Assembly (NCBI GenBank): GCA_964627665.1
Contig: CAZVKG010000040.1
Location: 1-29,186, forward strand
Source of the DNA: UBA1351 sp964627665
Lineage (GTDB): Bacteria > Bacillota > Clostridia > Lachnospirales > Vallitaleaceae
Length of the DNA: 29,186 nucleotides
Reading direction: 5' to 3'
The position numbers and the translations under genes were made by a program. This document shows, in pieces, positions 1 through 7,135 of the stretch. The notes under the pieces were generated by a model. It searched no databases, had not been told where the DNA came from, and saw nothing but the letters and a program-made list of their open reading frames with translations. The stretch's first letter is position 1. The number at the start of each line of letters is the position of its first letter.

Positions 1-20
1 TTTTATTGCAACAAAAAAGA

Positions 21-49
21 CTGTGCACTAACTTATGTTAGTGCAACAG
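21..49. terminator. Stem-loop, probable terminator at left edge
   Basis: CTGTGCACTAAC pairs with GTTAGTGCAACAG around a TTAT loop, with one bulged base. On the plus strand a T-rich run starts several bases after the stem (about 57-70). On the minus strand a T6 run follows almost at once (complement of 13-18). It therefore probably ends transcription of a gene left of the window, possibly from both directions. No gene is visible to its left, so its partner is unknown. Confidence 0.5.
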
Positions 50-67
50 CCCCATTATTTTTTTTAT

Positions 68-96
68 TTTCACCGCTTTAAATAGTATGTTATAAT
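68..96 (+). promoter_or_regulatory. Candidate sigma-A promoter of the selD operon
   Basis: A perfect TATAAT lies at 91-96. A weak -35 (TTTCAC, 68-73) sits 17 bp upstream. A strong RBS (AGGAGG, about 124-129) precedes the selD ATG at 138. The -10 is convincing and the -35 is weak. Confidence 0.55.
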
Positions 97-137
97 AAAG
101 CAAACTACAAAAAGAATAATTTTTAGGAGGCAAAACA

Positions 138-1169
138 ATGTCAGATATTAAATTAACCGAATTTAGTCACGGCGCCGGTTGCGGATGCAAAATCGCTCCT
201 GCCATATTAGATAAAATCTTGAAAACCGAGATGAAAACAAGTCACTTCCCACAATTACTTGTCGGTAATAGTTCAAAAGATGATGCTGCTGCATATGACT
301 TAGGTAATGGCACATCGATTTTGAGTACCACCGATTTTTTTATGCCTATTGTTGATGATCCCTTCACTTTTGGTCAAATTGCAGCAACCAATGCCATCAG
401 TGATATTTACGCCATGGGTGGGAAGCCCTTAATGGCTATCGCAATTCTTGGATGGCCGATTAATAAAATCGATCCCGAAGTTGCTAAGGACGTCATTGAT
501 GGTGGCCGTAATATTTGTGAATCTGCCGGGATTCCTCTCGCCGGTGGACATTCCATTGATTCTCCCGAACCAATTTTTGGCCTTGCTGTTACCGGATTAG
601 TGGAGAATAAATTTTTGAAACAAAACAATACCGCTGTAGCCGATTGTGAAATTTTCTTGACCAAGCCACTTGGAATCGGTATTTTATCGACGGCACAAAA
701 GCGCAAAAAAATCGAAGCCGGTCATATTGAACCTGCCATTGAGGCCATGCGTACCTTAAATAAAATTGGTTATGAAATCGCCCAACTAGATGGCGTTGTC
801 GCTTTAACCGATGTCACCGGCTTTGGACTCATGGGACACCTAACAGAAATCTGTGAGGGTAGCAACATCTCGGCAACCATTGAATACGATCAGGTTCCTT
901 TATTGCCCAACACCTTAAAATATTATCATTTGGATTGTATTCCCGGTGGAACACTTAACAACTTCAAAAGCTATGGACACCTCATCGGCGAGATGACCAA
1001 GGAACAAGAAGTCATTCTCTGTGATGCACAAACCTCAGGCGGATTGTTAACTATTGTCCGCAAAGATGCCGTTCCTGCTTTTCAAGCTTTAACAAAAGAA
1101 CACGGTCTTGATTTACACCCCATTGGATATACTCACGAAGCAAAAGAAAAATGTGTATTCGTAAAATAG
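138..1169 (+). CDS. selD: Selenide, water dikinase (selenophosphate synthetase)
   Basis: Makes selenophosphate, the activated selenium donor, from selenide and ATP in the cytosol. The 343-residue protein aligns by eye with E. coli SelD over its whole length. The N-terminal motif HGAGCGCK places Cys15 and Lys18 at the positions of E. coli Cys17 and Lys20, so this is the cysteine form and not the selenocysteine form. The ATP-binding and metal-binding stretches STTDFFMPIVDDPF, NAISDIYAMGG and GGHSIDSPEPIFGLAVTG are intact, as is the C-terminal DAQTSGGLL. The AGGAGG just upstream supports this ATG. It is first in an operon: mnmH starts 11 bp after its stop, and mnmH uses the product directly. No selA, selB or tRNA-Sec gene is in the window, so selenouridine synthesis is the only selenium use visible here. 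Confidence 0.97.
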   Translation: MSDIKLTEFSHGAGCGCKIAPAILDKILKTEMKTSHFPQLLVGNSSKDDAAAYDLGNGTSILSTTDFFMPIVDDPFTFGQIAATNAISDIYAMGGKPLMAIAILGWPINKIDPEVAKDVIDGGRNICESAGIPLAGGHSIDSPEPIFGLAVTGLVENKFLKQNNTAVADCEIFLTKPLGIGILSTAQKRKKIEAGHIEPAIEAMRTLNKIGYEIAQLDGVVALTDVTGFGLMGHLTEICEGSNISATIEYDQVPLLPNTLKYYHLDCIPGGTLNNFKSYGHLIGEMTKEQEVILCDAQTSGGLLTIVRKDAVPAFQALTKEHGLDLHPIGYTHEAKEKCVFVK

Positions 1170-1180
1170 AAAGGTAGATT

Positions 1181-2335
1181 ATGAACTGTCAAACAAGTAA
1201 AGATTTTATACACATCGTGCTCGATGAAACACCACTCATTGATGTTCGTGCTCCGATTGAGTACGAAAAAGGCGCTTTCCCAAACGCCGTTAATCTCCCA
1301 CTTATGGATAATGAAGAACGTCATGTGATTGGTATCAAATATAAAGAAGAAGGTCATGATGACGCGGTCGATTTAGGTTATCAATTAGTCTCCGGTGAAA
1401 ACAAAGAAAACAAAGTCATGGCTTGGGTCCATTTTATTGAGAAACACCCGAGTGCAATGCTCTATTGTTTCCGTGGCGGTCAACGTTCTCGCATTAGTCA
1501 AGAGTGGATGCAAGAAGCAACCGGTAAGCCTATACTTCGTCTTGAAGGCGGATACAAGGCCTTTCGCAATTACTTAATCGATGCATTAAATCCGGAGCAT
1601 CATACCTATACACCGATTCGTCTCGGTGGTTGCACAGGCTCAGGAAAAACAATTTTATTAAAAGAACTGGATACTTTATTAACCGAAAAATCGACAGAAC
1701 ACGCTTCCAAAAATTACGCTACGCGTTTCTTAGATTTAGAAGGGATTGCCCATCATCGAGGTAGCTCTTTTGGCAATTTCATTGATCCTCAGCCAACACA
1801 GATTAATTTTGAAAACCGTTTGGCCTATAAACTTATTCAAATGCAAGAACATGGTCTTAAGCACCTTATTCTCGAAGATGAAGGTCGTAATGTAGGACGT
1901 TGTTTTTTACCCAAGCCTCTCGTCGCTTTTTGGGGTCAGAAAAATCTGGTTATCGTTGACGTTCCCCTCAAGGAACGCATCCAAATTACACGTCAGGAAT
2001 ATGTGGATGAAGAACAAGCAAAATACATCGAAAGCTATGGACTAAAAGAGGGCCTAAAAGAATGGTCAGAATATATTATGACTAGTTTAAGCAAAATCAA
2101 AAAGCGCCTGGGCGGAGTAGCATATCAAGAACTTACCGATCTTTTTCAAGCTGCATATCACGAGCAATTATCCACAGGTTCACTAGAGGTTCACGCGACA
2201 TGGATTCATGTTTTACTTGCGGATTACTATGATCTCATGTATAACTACCAAATGGAAAAGAATGCGCCCAATATTATTTTCAAAGGCAATAAATCCGAAG
2301 TTATGGACTATCTGCTTCATCTTAATGAATACTAA
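1181..2335 (+). CDS. mnmH: tRNA 2-selenouridine synthase
   Basis: Replaces the 2-thio group of 5-substituted 2-thiouridine at tRNA wobble position 34 with selenium, by way of a geranylated intermediate, using selenophosphate from SelD (family knowledge for YbbB/SelU/MnmH). The 384-residue protein has the expected two parts. An N-terminal rhodanese domain (about residues 10-130) carries the catalytic cysteine in MLYCFRGGQRSR (Cys96, matching E. coli Cys97). A P-loop domain begins at GGCTGSGKT (149-157). The DVRAPIEYEKGAFPNAVNLP stretch is the usual rhodanese N-terminal signature. AAAGGTAG is a modest RBS. The gene lies between selD and the MFS gene with short gaps (11 and 21 bp), which indicates one transcript. 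Confidence 0.96.
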   Translation: MNCQTSKDFIHIVLDETPLIDVRAPIEYEKGAFPNAVNLPLMDNEERHVIGIKYKEEGHDDAVDLGYQLVSGENKENKVMAWVHFIEKHPSAMLYCFRGGQRSRISQEWMQEATGKPILRLEGGYKAFRNYLIDALNPEHHTYTPIRLGGCTGSGKTILLKELDTLLTEKSTEHASKNYATRFLDLEGIAHHRGSSFGNFIDPQPTQINFENRLAYKLIQMQEHGLKHLILEDEGRNVGRCFLPKPLVAFWGQKNLVIVDVPLKERIQITRQEYVDEEQAKYIESYGLKEGLKEWSEYIMTSLSKIKKRLGGVAYQELTDLFQAAYHEQLSTGSLEVHATWIHVLLADYYDLMYNYQMEKNAPNIIFKGNKSEVMDYLLHLNEY

Positions 2336-2356
2336 ACCCCTTCAAGGAGACTAATT

Positions 2357-3499
2357 ATGAAACCCTCTAAACACATGATTACTATTTTTGCCTTTTCCAC
2401 CGGCTTATTTTGGTTTTCTCTCTATGCCTATGTGCCGGAGCTTTCAACCTACGCGGAGTCATTAGGTGCTTCTTATAAGCTTATCGGTTTGATTACTGGT
2501 TCATATGGACTCACCCAGCTTTTGTTACGTATTCCGCTCGGTATTGTCTCTGATTTGCTTGGACGTCGAAAACCTTTTATTCTAATGGGTCTTGTCGTTG
2601 CCATCATCAGTTCCCTTATTACCTTCATCAATCCAAGCGCTTCGAGTTTATTAATTACTCGCCTCCTTGCAGGCGTTTCAGCAGCAACATGGGTTGTTTT
2701 TACAGTGCTTTTTTCCGGTTACTTCCATGAAAAAGAAGCAACCAAATCTGTCGGTTATATTAATTCCTACAACGCTTTAGGCCAATTAACGTCTATGATT
2801 CTCGGCGGAATTATTTCATGGCGTTTTGGGCCACGCTATTTATTTTTACTTGCGCTTATCGGTGCCCTTATCGGATTTGTTATTGCACTCTTTATTACTG
2901 AAGTCAATCATAACAAACGTCCATTTAATCTTACGAATTATCTCCAGGTGGCTAAAAACCCTATGCTTCTTCGAGTTTCCGGGCTCGCCATTCTTTCACA
3001 GCTTATTACCTTTGCAACCGCTTTCGGCTTTGTTCCTGTTTTGGCCAAAAATATGGGTGCTGTTAATATGCAACTTAGCCTTTTAACCATTCTGGCCATT
3101 TTACCGGCCATCTTTATCTCACGCTTAGCCGGCGATCTTTTTCCACGACTTTGGGGCATAAAAAAAACACTCATGATTGGTTCACTCATTAGTGCTTTTC
3201 TATGCATTCTTATGCCACTTATTCCAAACTTAACCGGCCTCTACATTGCTCAATTCTTTAGCGGCGTCGGCCGAAGCATGGTTTTTCCACTGCTCATGGG
3301 TCTAGGTATTCAAAACGTTCCGGGACACAATCGAGCCAGTGCAATGGGCTTATTCCAAGCTATTTATGGAATCGGTATGGTTCTTGGTCCGATTCTTCTT
3401 GGATTTATTGGAGATACCTTTGGTCTCGTTGCCGGCTTTATGTTTACCGGACTCATTGGTTTTATTTCATTAGCGATTATTGCCCAACTTGACGAATAA
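2357..3499 (+). CDS. MFS transporter in the selD-mnmH operon
   Basis: A 380-residue, very hydrophobic protein with about 12 predicted membrane segments. The major facilitator motif A is clear in the loop after the second segment (GIVSDLLGRR, 62-71). A weaker second-half counterpart (SRLAGDLFPRLWG) lies near residues 255-267. The substrate cannot be read from the sequence; general similarity is to the drug/sugar efflux branch. The gene starts 21 bp after mnmH with RBS AAGGAG, so it is probably co-transcribed with the selenium genes. A role in moving a selenium compound is only an inference from that position. Its last 23 bp overlap, on the opposite strand, the end of the amino-acid ABC ATPase gene. 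Confidence 0.85.
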   Translation: MKPSKHMITIFAFSTGLFWFSLYAYVPELSTYAESLGASYKLIGLITGSYGLTQLLLRIPLGIVSDLLGRRKPFILMGLVVAIISSLITFINPSASSLLITRLLAGVSAATWVVFTVLFSGYFHEKEATKSVGYINSYNALGQLTSMILGGIISWRFGPRYLFLLALIGALIGFVIALFITEVNHNKRPFNLTNYLQVAKNPMLLRVSGLAILSQLITFATAFGFVPVLAKNMGAVNMQLSLLTILAILPAIFISRLAGDLFPRLWGIKKTLMIGSLISAFLCILMPLIPNLTGLYIAQFFSGVGRSMVFPLLMGLGIQNVPGHNRASAMGLFQAIYGIGMVLGPILLGFIGDTFGLVAGFMFTGLIGFISLAIIAQLDE

Positions 3500-4211
3500 A
3501 AGCTTTTGTTCGTACTTGTTTGGTCTCTTCAAAGACTTCTTGTGGTGTTCCTTCTTCAACAATCACACCTTGATCCATAAAGATAATGCGATCGGCAACT
3601 TCCTTGGCAAAAAGCATCTCATGCGTAACTATAACCATGGTCATGTTCTCTTTTGCCAAGTCTTTGATGACGCGCAACACTTCTCCGGTAAGTTCCGGGT
3701 CAAGTGCGGATGTCGGTTCATCAAAAAAAAGAATTTTAGGATTTAGGGCTAAGGCCCTTGAAATACTCACACGCTGCTGCTGGCCTCCCGAAAGTTGAAA
3801 GGGATATGCCAGCTCTTTTTCTTTTAGTCCCATTTTATCTAATACTTGTTTCGCTATATCATGGGCTTTTACTTTATTCATTTTTTGAACATGAATAAGC
3901 GGATCTGCCACGTTTTTTAAAACAGAAAAGTGTGGGAACAAGTTAAAATTTTGAAAAACCAACCCAAAGTAGCGATGAATCTTTTTAAGATTTTCGTGAT
4001 CTTCATAATCAACACGTTCACCTAAATACGAAATCTCACCGGAATCAATGTTCTCTAAGAGGGTTGCACATCTTAGCAAGGTTGATTTCCCTGAACCTGA
4101 CGGTCCGATAATAGCAACAACTTCGCCTTCTTTAACATTTAATGAAATATCTTTTATTACCTGAAGGTCATCAAATTGTTTTTGTATATTTTTCATCTCT
4201 AATAAAATCAT
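3477..4211 (-). CDS. Polar amino-acid ABC transporter, ATP-binding protein
   Basis: A 244-residue nucleotide-binding subunit that powers amino-acid import from the cytosolic face. All motifs are intact: Walker A GPSGSGKST (36-44), Q-loop FQNFNLFPH (86-94), signature LSGGQQQR (140-147), Walker B LFFDEP (161-166), and the H-loop histidine in VTHEM (His197). Length and sequence fit the GlnQ/HisP/ArtP group. The start is supported by AGGAGG 7 bp upstream. It is the last gene of a three-gene operon, 11 bp after the permease stop. No transcription terminator is visible after it, and its end overlaps the convergent MFS gene. Confidence 0.95.
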   Translation of the reverse strand: MILLEMKNIQKQFDDLQVIKDISLNVKEGEVVAIIGPSGSGKSTLLRCATLLENIDSGEISYLGERVDYEDHENLKKIHRYFGLVFQNFNLFPHFSVLKNVADPLIHVQKMNKVKAHDIAKQVLDKMGLKEKELAYPFQLSGGQQQRVSISRALALNPKILFFDEPTSALDPELTGEVLRVIKDLAKENMTMVIVTHEMLFAKEVADRIIFMDQGVIVEEGTPQEVFEETKQVRTKAFIRQVGQ

Positions 4212-4222
4212 TTGTTAACCTC

Positions 4223-4873
4223 CTAGCGATAATAGCTTAATTTCTTTTCAATTTTTTCCATGGTTGTCGCAACCACAAAATTAAAGAGGTAGTAGAAAAC
4301 CCCCGCAGATACATAAGGTATCATATTCGCTTGTGCTGATGCTAATGCTTTCGCCACGGTGAACATTTCCGTCACTGAGATGACAAAAGCAAGGGATGTA
4401 TCTTTAACCAAGGTAATTACTTCATTGGTAATTGCCGGAATAATTCGTTTAATCACCTGGGGCAGGATAATTCTGAAGAAGGTCTGCGCTTTACCATATC
4501 CTAATAGTTTAGCCGCCTCATATTGACCCATCGGCATCGACTCAATACCACCACGATATATTTCCGCAAAATATGCTGCATAATTTAATCCAAAGCCTAC
4601 GATGACTGCCCAAAACCGATATCCTCTCGGTAATGACAAGCCAAACAAATAATATGGACCGAAATATACCACCATCAATTGAAGCATAAGAGGTGTTCCA
4701 CGCATAATCGAAATATATATTTTAAAAATAGTACGTATGACACGATGTTTAGCCATTCGGCCAAAGGCAATAACCAAGCCCAATGGCAACGAAATCATTA
4801 ATGTTAATACAAAAATTTCAATCGACACCAACATGCCGCGCCCAAGTTCGGATAATAACACAGATAAATTCAC
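4223..4873 (-). CDS. Polar amino-acid ABC transporter, permease
   Basis: A 216-residue inner-membrane permease of the HisM/GlnP family with about five membrane segments. Two family hallmarks are present: the N-terminal MRGTPLMLQL stretch and the EAA loop (YEAAKLLGYGKAQTFF, near residues 118-133) that contacts the ATPase. It starts with GTG, supported by AAGGAG 7 bp upstream. It is the only permease gene in the operon, so a homodimeric pore is likely. It lies between the binding-protein gene and the ATPase gene with short gaps. Confidence 0.94.
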   Translation of the reverse strand: MNLSVLLSELGRGMLVSIEIFVLTLMISLPLGLVIAFGRMAKHRVIRTIFKIYISIMRGTPLMLQLMVVYFGPYYLFGLSLPRGYRFWAVIVGFGLNYAAYFAEIYRGGIESMPMGQYEAAKLLGYGKAQTFFRIILPQVIKRIIPAITNEVITLVKDTSLAFVISVTEMFTVAKALASAQANMIPYVSAGVFYYLFNFVVATTMEKIEKKLSYYR

Positions 4874-4896
4874 AAGGTTCTCCTTATTCTACTGTT

Positions 4897-5664
4897 CTAT
4901 TTTATTGTTGTAACGTCACTGCCAAACCATTTTTCTGAAATGGTCTTAAGCATTCCGTCTTCTGCCATGGCAACAAGTTGTTCTTGTACATCATCGCGTA
5001 ATTCTTCATTTCCTAATAAGAAACCGACTCCGTATTCTTCTGCTGATATTTCTTCTGTCATGACTTCAAATAAACCTTCTCTTTTTTCTAATTGATAACG
5101 CGCAACAATTTCGTCCATTGCCACTGCATCTACTGCACCTGTTTCAAGATCCATTAAAGCCATGTTATAATCAGCCGCTTTAATAAAATCACCAAATGTT
5201 GCAAGTAATTCCGGGTTACCTTCAATCGCTGTCTCAGCACTTGAATCTTTTTGGACAACAACCGTTTTTCCTTCAAGGTCTGCCATACTTTTTATTCCGG
5301 AGTCCTGTCGTACAACAAAAACCTGTGCATTCTCCATATATGGATCGGTCCATGTATATAGTTCTTCACGTCCATTAATGGTAAAGCCATTCCAAACACA
5401 ATCTACATTCTTGGATTCTAATTCCATGTCTTTTGCATCCCAAGAAATTGGTTGAAGAACAAGTTCTTTGTCTAATCGCTCAGCCACTTCTGCTGCTAAT
5501 TCTAAGTCAAATCCTGTGAATTCTCCATCATCTCCAACAAATCCCATTGGTGGAAAGTTTTGGTCAAATCCCACTGTAAAGGTGTCCGAGCCTTTATCTC
5601 CACATCCTACAAGTACAAATAACACTAAAACGAAAACACTAATTAACCCGCCTATTTTTTTCAT
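4897..5664 (-). CDS. Amino-acid ABC transporter substrate-binding lipoprotein
   Basis: A 255-residue family 3 solute-binding protein. The N-terminal signal peptide ends in lipobox LVGC (Cys21), so the mature protein is lipid-anchored outside the membrane. The first strand of the fold (FTVGFDQNFPPMGF, then GFDLELAAEVAERL) and the second-lobe motif (GKTVVVQKDSSAE) are typical. The ligand is not obvious; glutamine, glutamate, cystine or another polar amino acid are all possible. It is first in the operon and follows its own promoter in the 91-bp gap to the HlyD gene. RBS GTGAGG lies close to the ATG. Confidence 0.94.
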   Translation of the reverse strand: MKKIGGLISVFVLVLFVLVGCGDKGSDTFTVGFDQNFPPMGFVGDDGEFTGFDLELAAEVAERLDKELVLQPISWDAKDMELESKNVDCVWNGFTINGREELYTWTDPYMENAQVFVVRQDSGIKSMADLEGKTVVVQKDSSAETAIEGNPELLATFGDFIKAADYNMALMDLETGAVDAVAMDEIVARYQLEKREGLFEVMTEEISAEEYGVGFLLGNEELRDDVQEQLVAMAEDGMLKTISEKWFGSDVTTIK

Positions 5665-5720
5665 TGTAATACCTCACTTTATCTTAATATGTTTTATGGT
5701 CATCAACCATTCACTCGGCT

Positions 5721-5749
5721 ATGATATCACATTAGCAAGATAAAGTAAA
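5721..5749 (-). promoter_or_regulatory. Candidate promoter of the amino-acid ABC operon
   Basis: On the minus strand, TTTACT (5744-5749) and TATCAT (5721-5726) are separated by exactly 17 bp, with a TG just upstream of the -10. A 10-bp inverted repeat, ACTTTATCTT at 5676-5685 and AAGATAAAGT at 5737-5746, has one arm on the -35 and the other next to the RBS. That arrangement would suit an operator. Confidence 0.5.
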
Positions 5750-5755
5750 TTGAAT

Positions 5756-7135
5756 TTATGATTTTTTTACACGTATTCCGGGTTTCAATCCTTTTGCATC
5801 TAAATCTGTAATAACAACATCCCCGTCATGTATTCCTTCCGTTACAATCTGCTCGCCGGTTAACTCATGACCAAGGCTTACTTTTTGTTCTATTGCGACA
5901 CCGTCACGAATAACCATGACCATGTCTTGTCCATCCACTTGATAAATGGCACTACTAGGAACGACCAATTGATTCGTATCACTAAACAGTGTAAATTTTA
6001 CATCTACTTCAAATCCCGGTTTTAAATAATCATTTGCCTCAGGCTTCACTTTCAGTAATACTTTTCGTTCTTCGATTCCTAAGGGTGAACGCTCAACGGT
6101 TGCATTTTCACTAACATATGTAATCGCTCCGGGTATTTCCACATCACCTAATCGCAGATGGTGTTTAATCATTACGCTATCTCCCTCGTTCACAGCTTCA
6201 ACATCCCGTGTATTGACGGTCACTTCAATTATATTGTCTTTTTCACCTATAATTAAAAATAAGGGTTCGACACCTTGAACACGATTTACATCTTCAATCA
6301 TAACTTGGCTAATAATGCCATTAAAAGGAGCCTTTATCGTATGTTTTTCTAACTGCGTTTCTATTTTTTCAAGATTTTTTTTGCTACTATCAATCATGGA
6401 TTGATAATACTTCTTTGTCGGTGTCACCATATCGCGTCCTAATGTTTGATCTATACTATTGATTTGTCCATATAGCGCATTTCGCATACTACTATAGTAA
6501 TCATCTGACGATTTATTGACAACTTGGCTTTCTTTATATGCCGCTTCATATCCATCAACAACCTTCTGAAAGGCATCTAGTTCACTTTTTGCAATATACC
6601 CTTCCTTGTAAAGCTGTTCATGTTTTTCTAAATCCTCTAAACTTTGCTCATATTGGGATTGACTTTGGCTCACCAGAAGATCTTCAAGCTCCTTCTGCTC
6701 TTCCGTATTCATTTCAGCAGCGAGAGAATTCAGCTGCCCCACTAAATTCTTGCGGTTACCTCGTAATGTATCCATCTGCATTTGAATCTCAAGTTCAGCA
6801 TTGGCCATCTGTGCTTCATATCCGCTTAGCATGATTTCTTGTGAAGCATATTCTTACTCCACTGTTGTAGTATCAAAGGTCACTAAGACATCGCCTTGTT
6901 TAACCCGCATTCCTTCTTCAACTTCAATCCCGTTTATTTCTCCGGATACAGACGGGAAAATAGTTTGTTGTTGTTCATTAACCACCGTTCCCGTCTCCAG
7001 AAAATAGATTTCTGAGTCTCTAGGTTCAATAAGCTTTCCTTCAACGTGCATGGGTTGCAAATAGGCATAAATCGAATAGGCAACGATGATCAAAACAAGA
7101 CCAAGAATTCCAATAATTTTCACTTTTTTCTTCAT
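5756..7135 (-). pseudogene. HlyD/RND-type adaptor gene interrupted by one in-frame TAA
   Basis: The reading frame runs from ATG 7135 to the stop at 5756 (about 458 sense codons), broken only by TAA at 6854-6856. The upstream part (93 residues) has an N-terminal membrane anchor (about 6-27) and the first half of a lipoyl/barrel-sandwich domain. The downstream part (358 residues from the next Met, 6832) has a long coiled-coil hairpin, the second lipoyl half (KHTIKAPFNGIISQV), a beta-barrel and a C-terminal membrane-proximal domain. Together they make a normal-length periplasmic-adaptor-like protein for the ABC exporter encoded just upstream. No Shine-Dalgarno sequence precedes the downstream Met, so independent translation is unlikely. 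The gene starts in a TAATG overlap with the permease stop. CAA, GAA or AAA to TAA would explain the break. A sequencing error or readthrough cannot be excluded. Confidence 0.85.

Noticed and set aside
138..1169. Selenocysteine (UGA) in SelD with a SECIS element
   Set aside because: The catalytic position is a normal cysteine codon and the frame contains no in-frame TGA.
5756..6832. The downstream HlyD part as an independent gene
   Set aside because: There is no Shine-Dalgarno before its first Met, it lacks the membrane anchor, and it is exactly in frame with the upstream part.
6838..6862. A GGAG followed by ATG just after the HlyD stop as a restart site
   Set aside because: That ATG is out of frame with the adaptor and reads only seven codons (MLHKKSC) before a stop.
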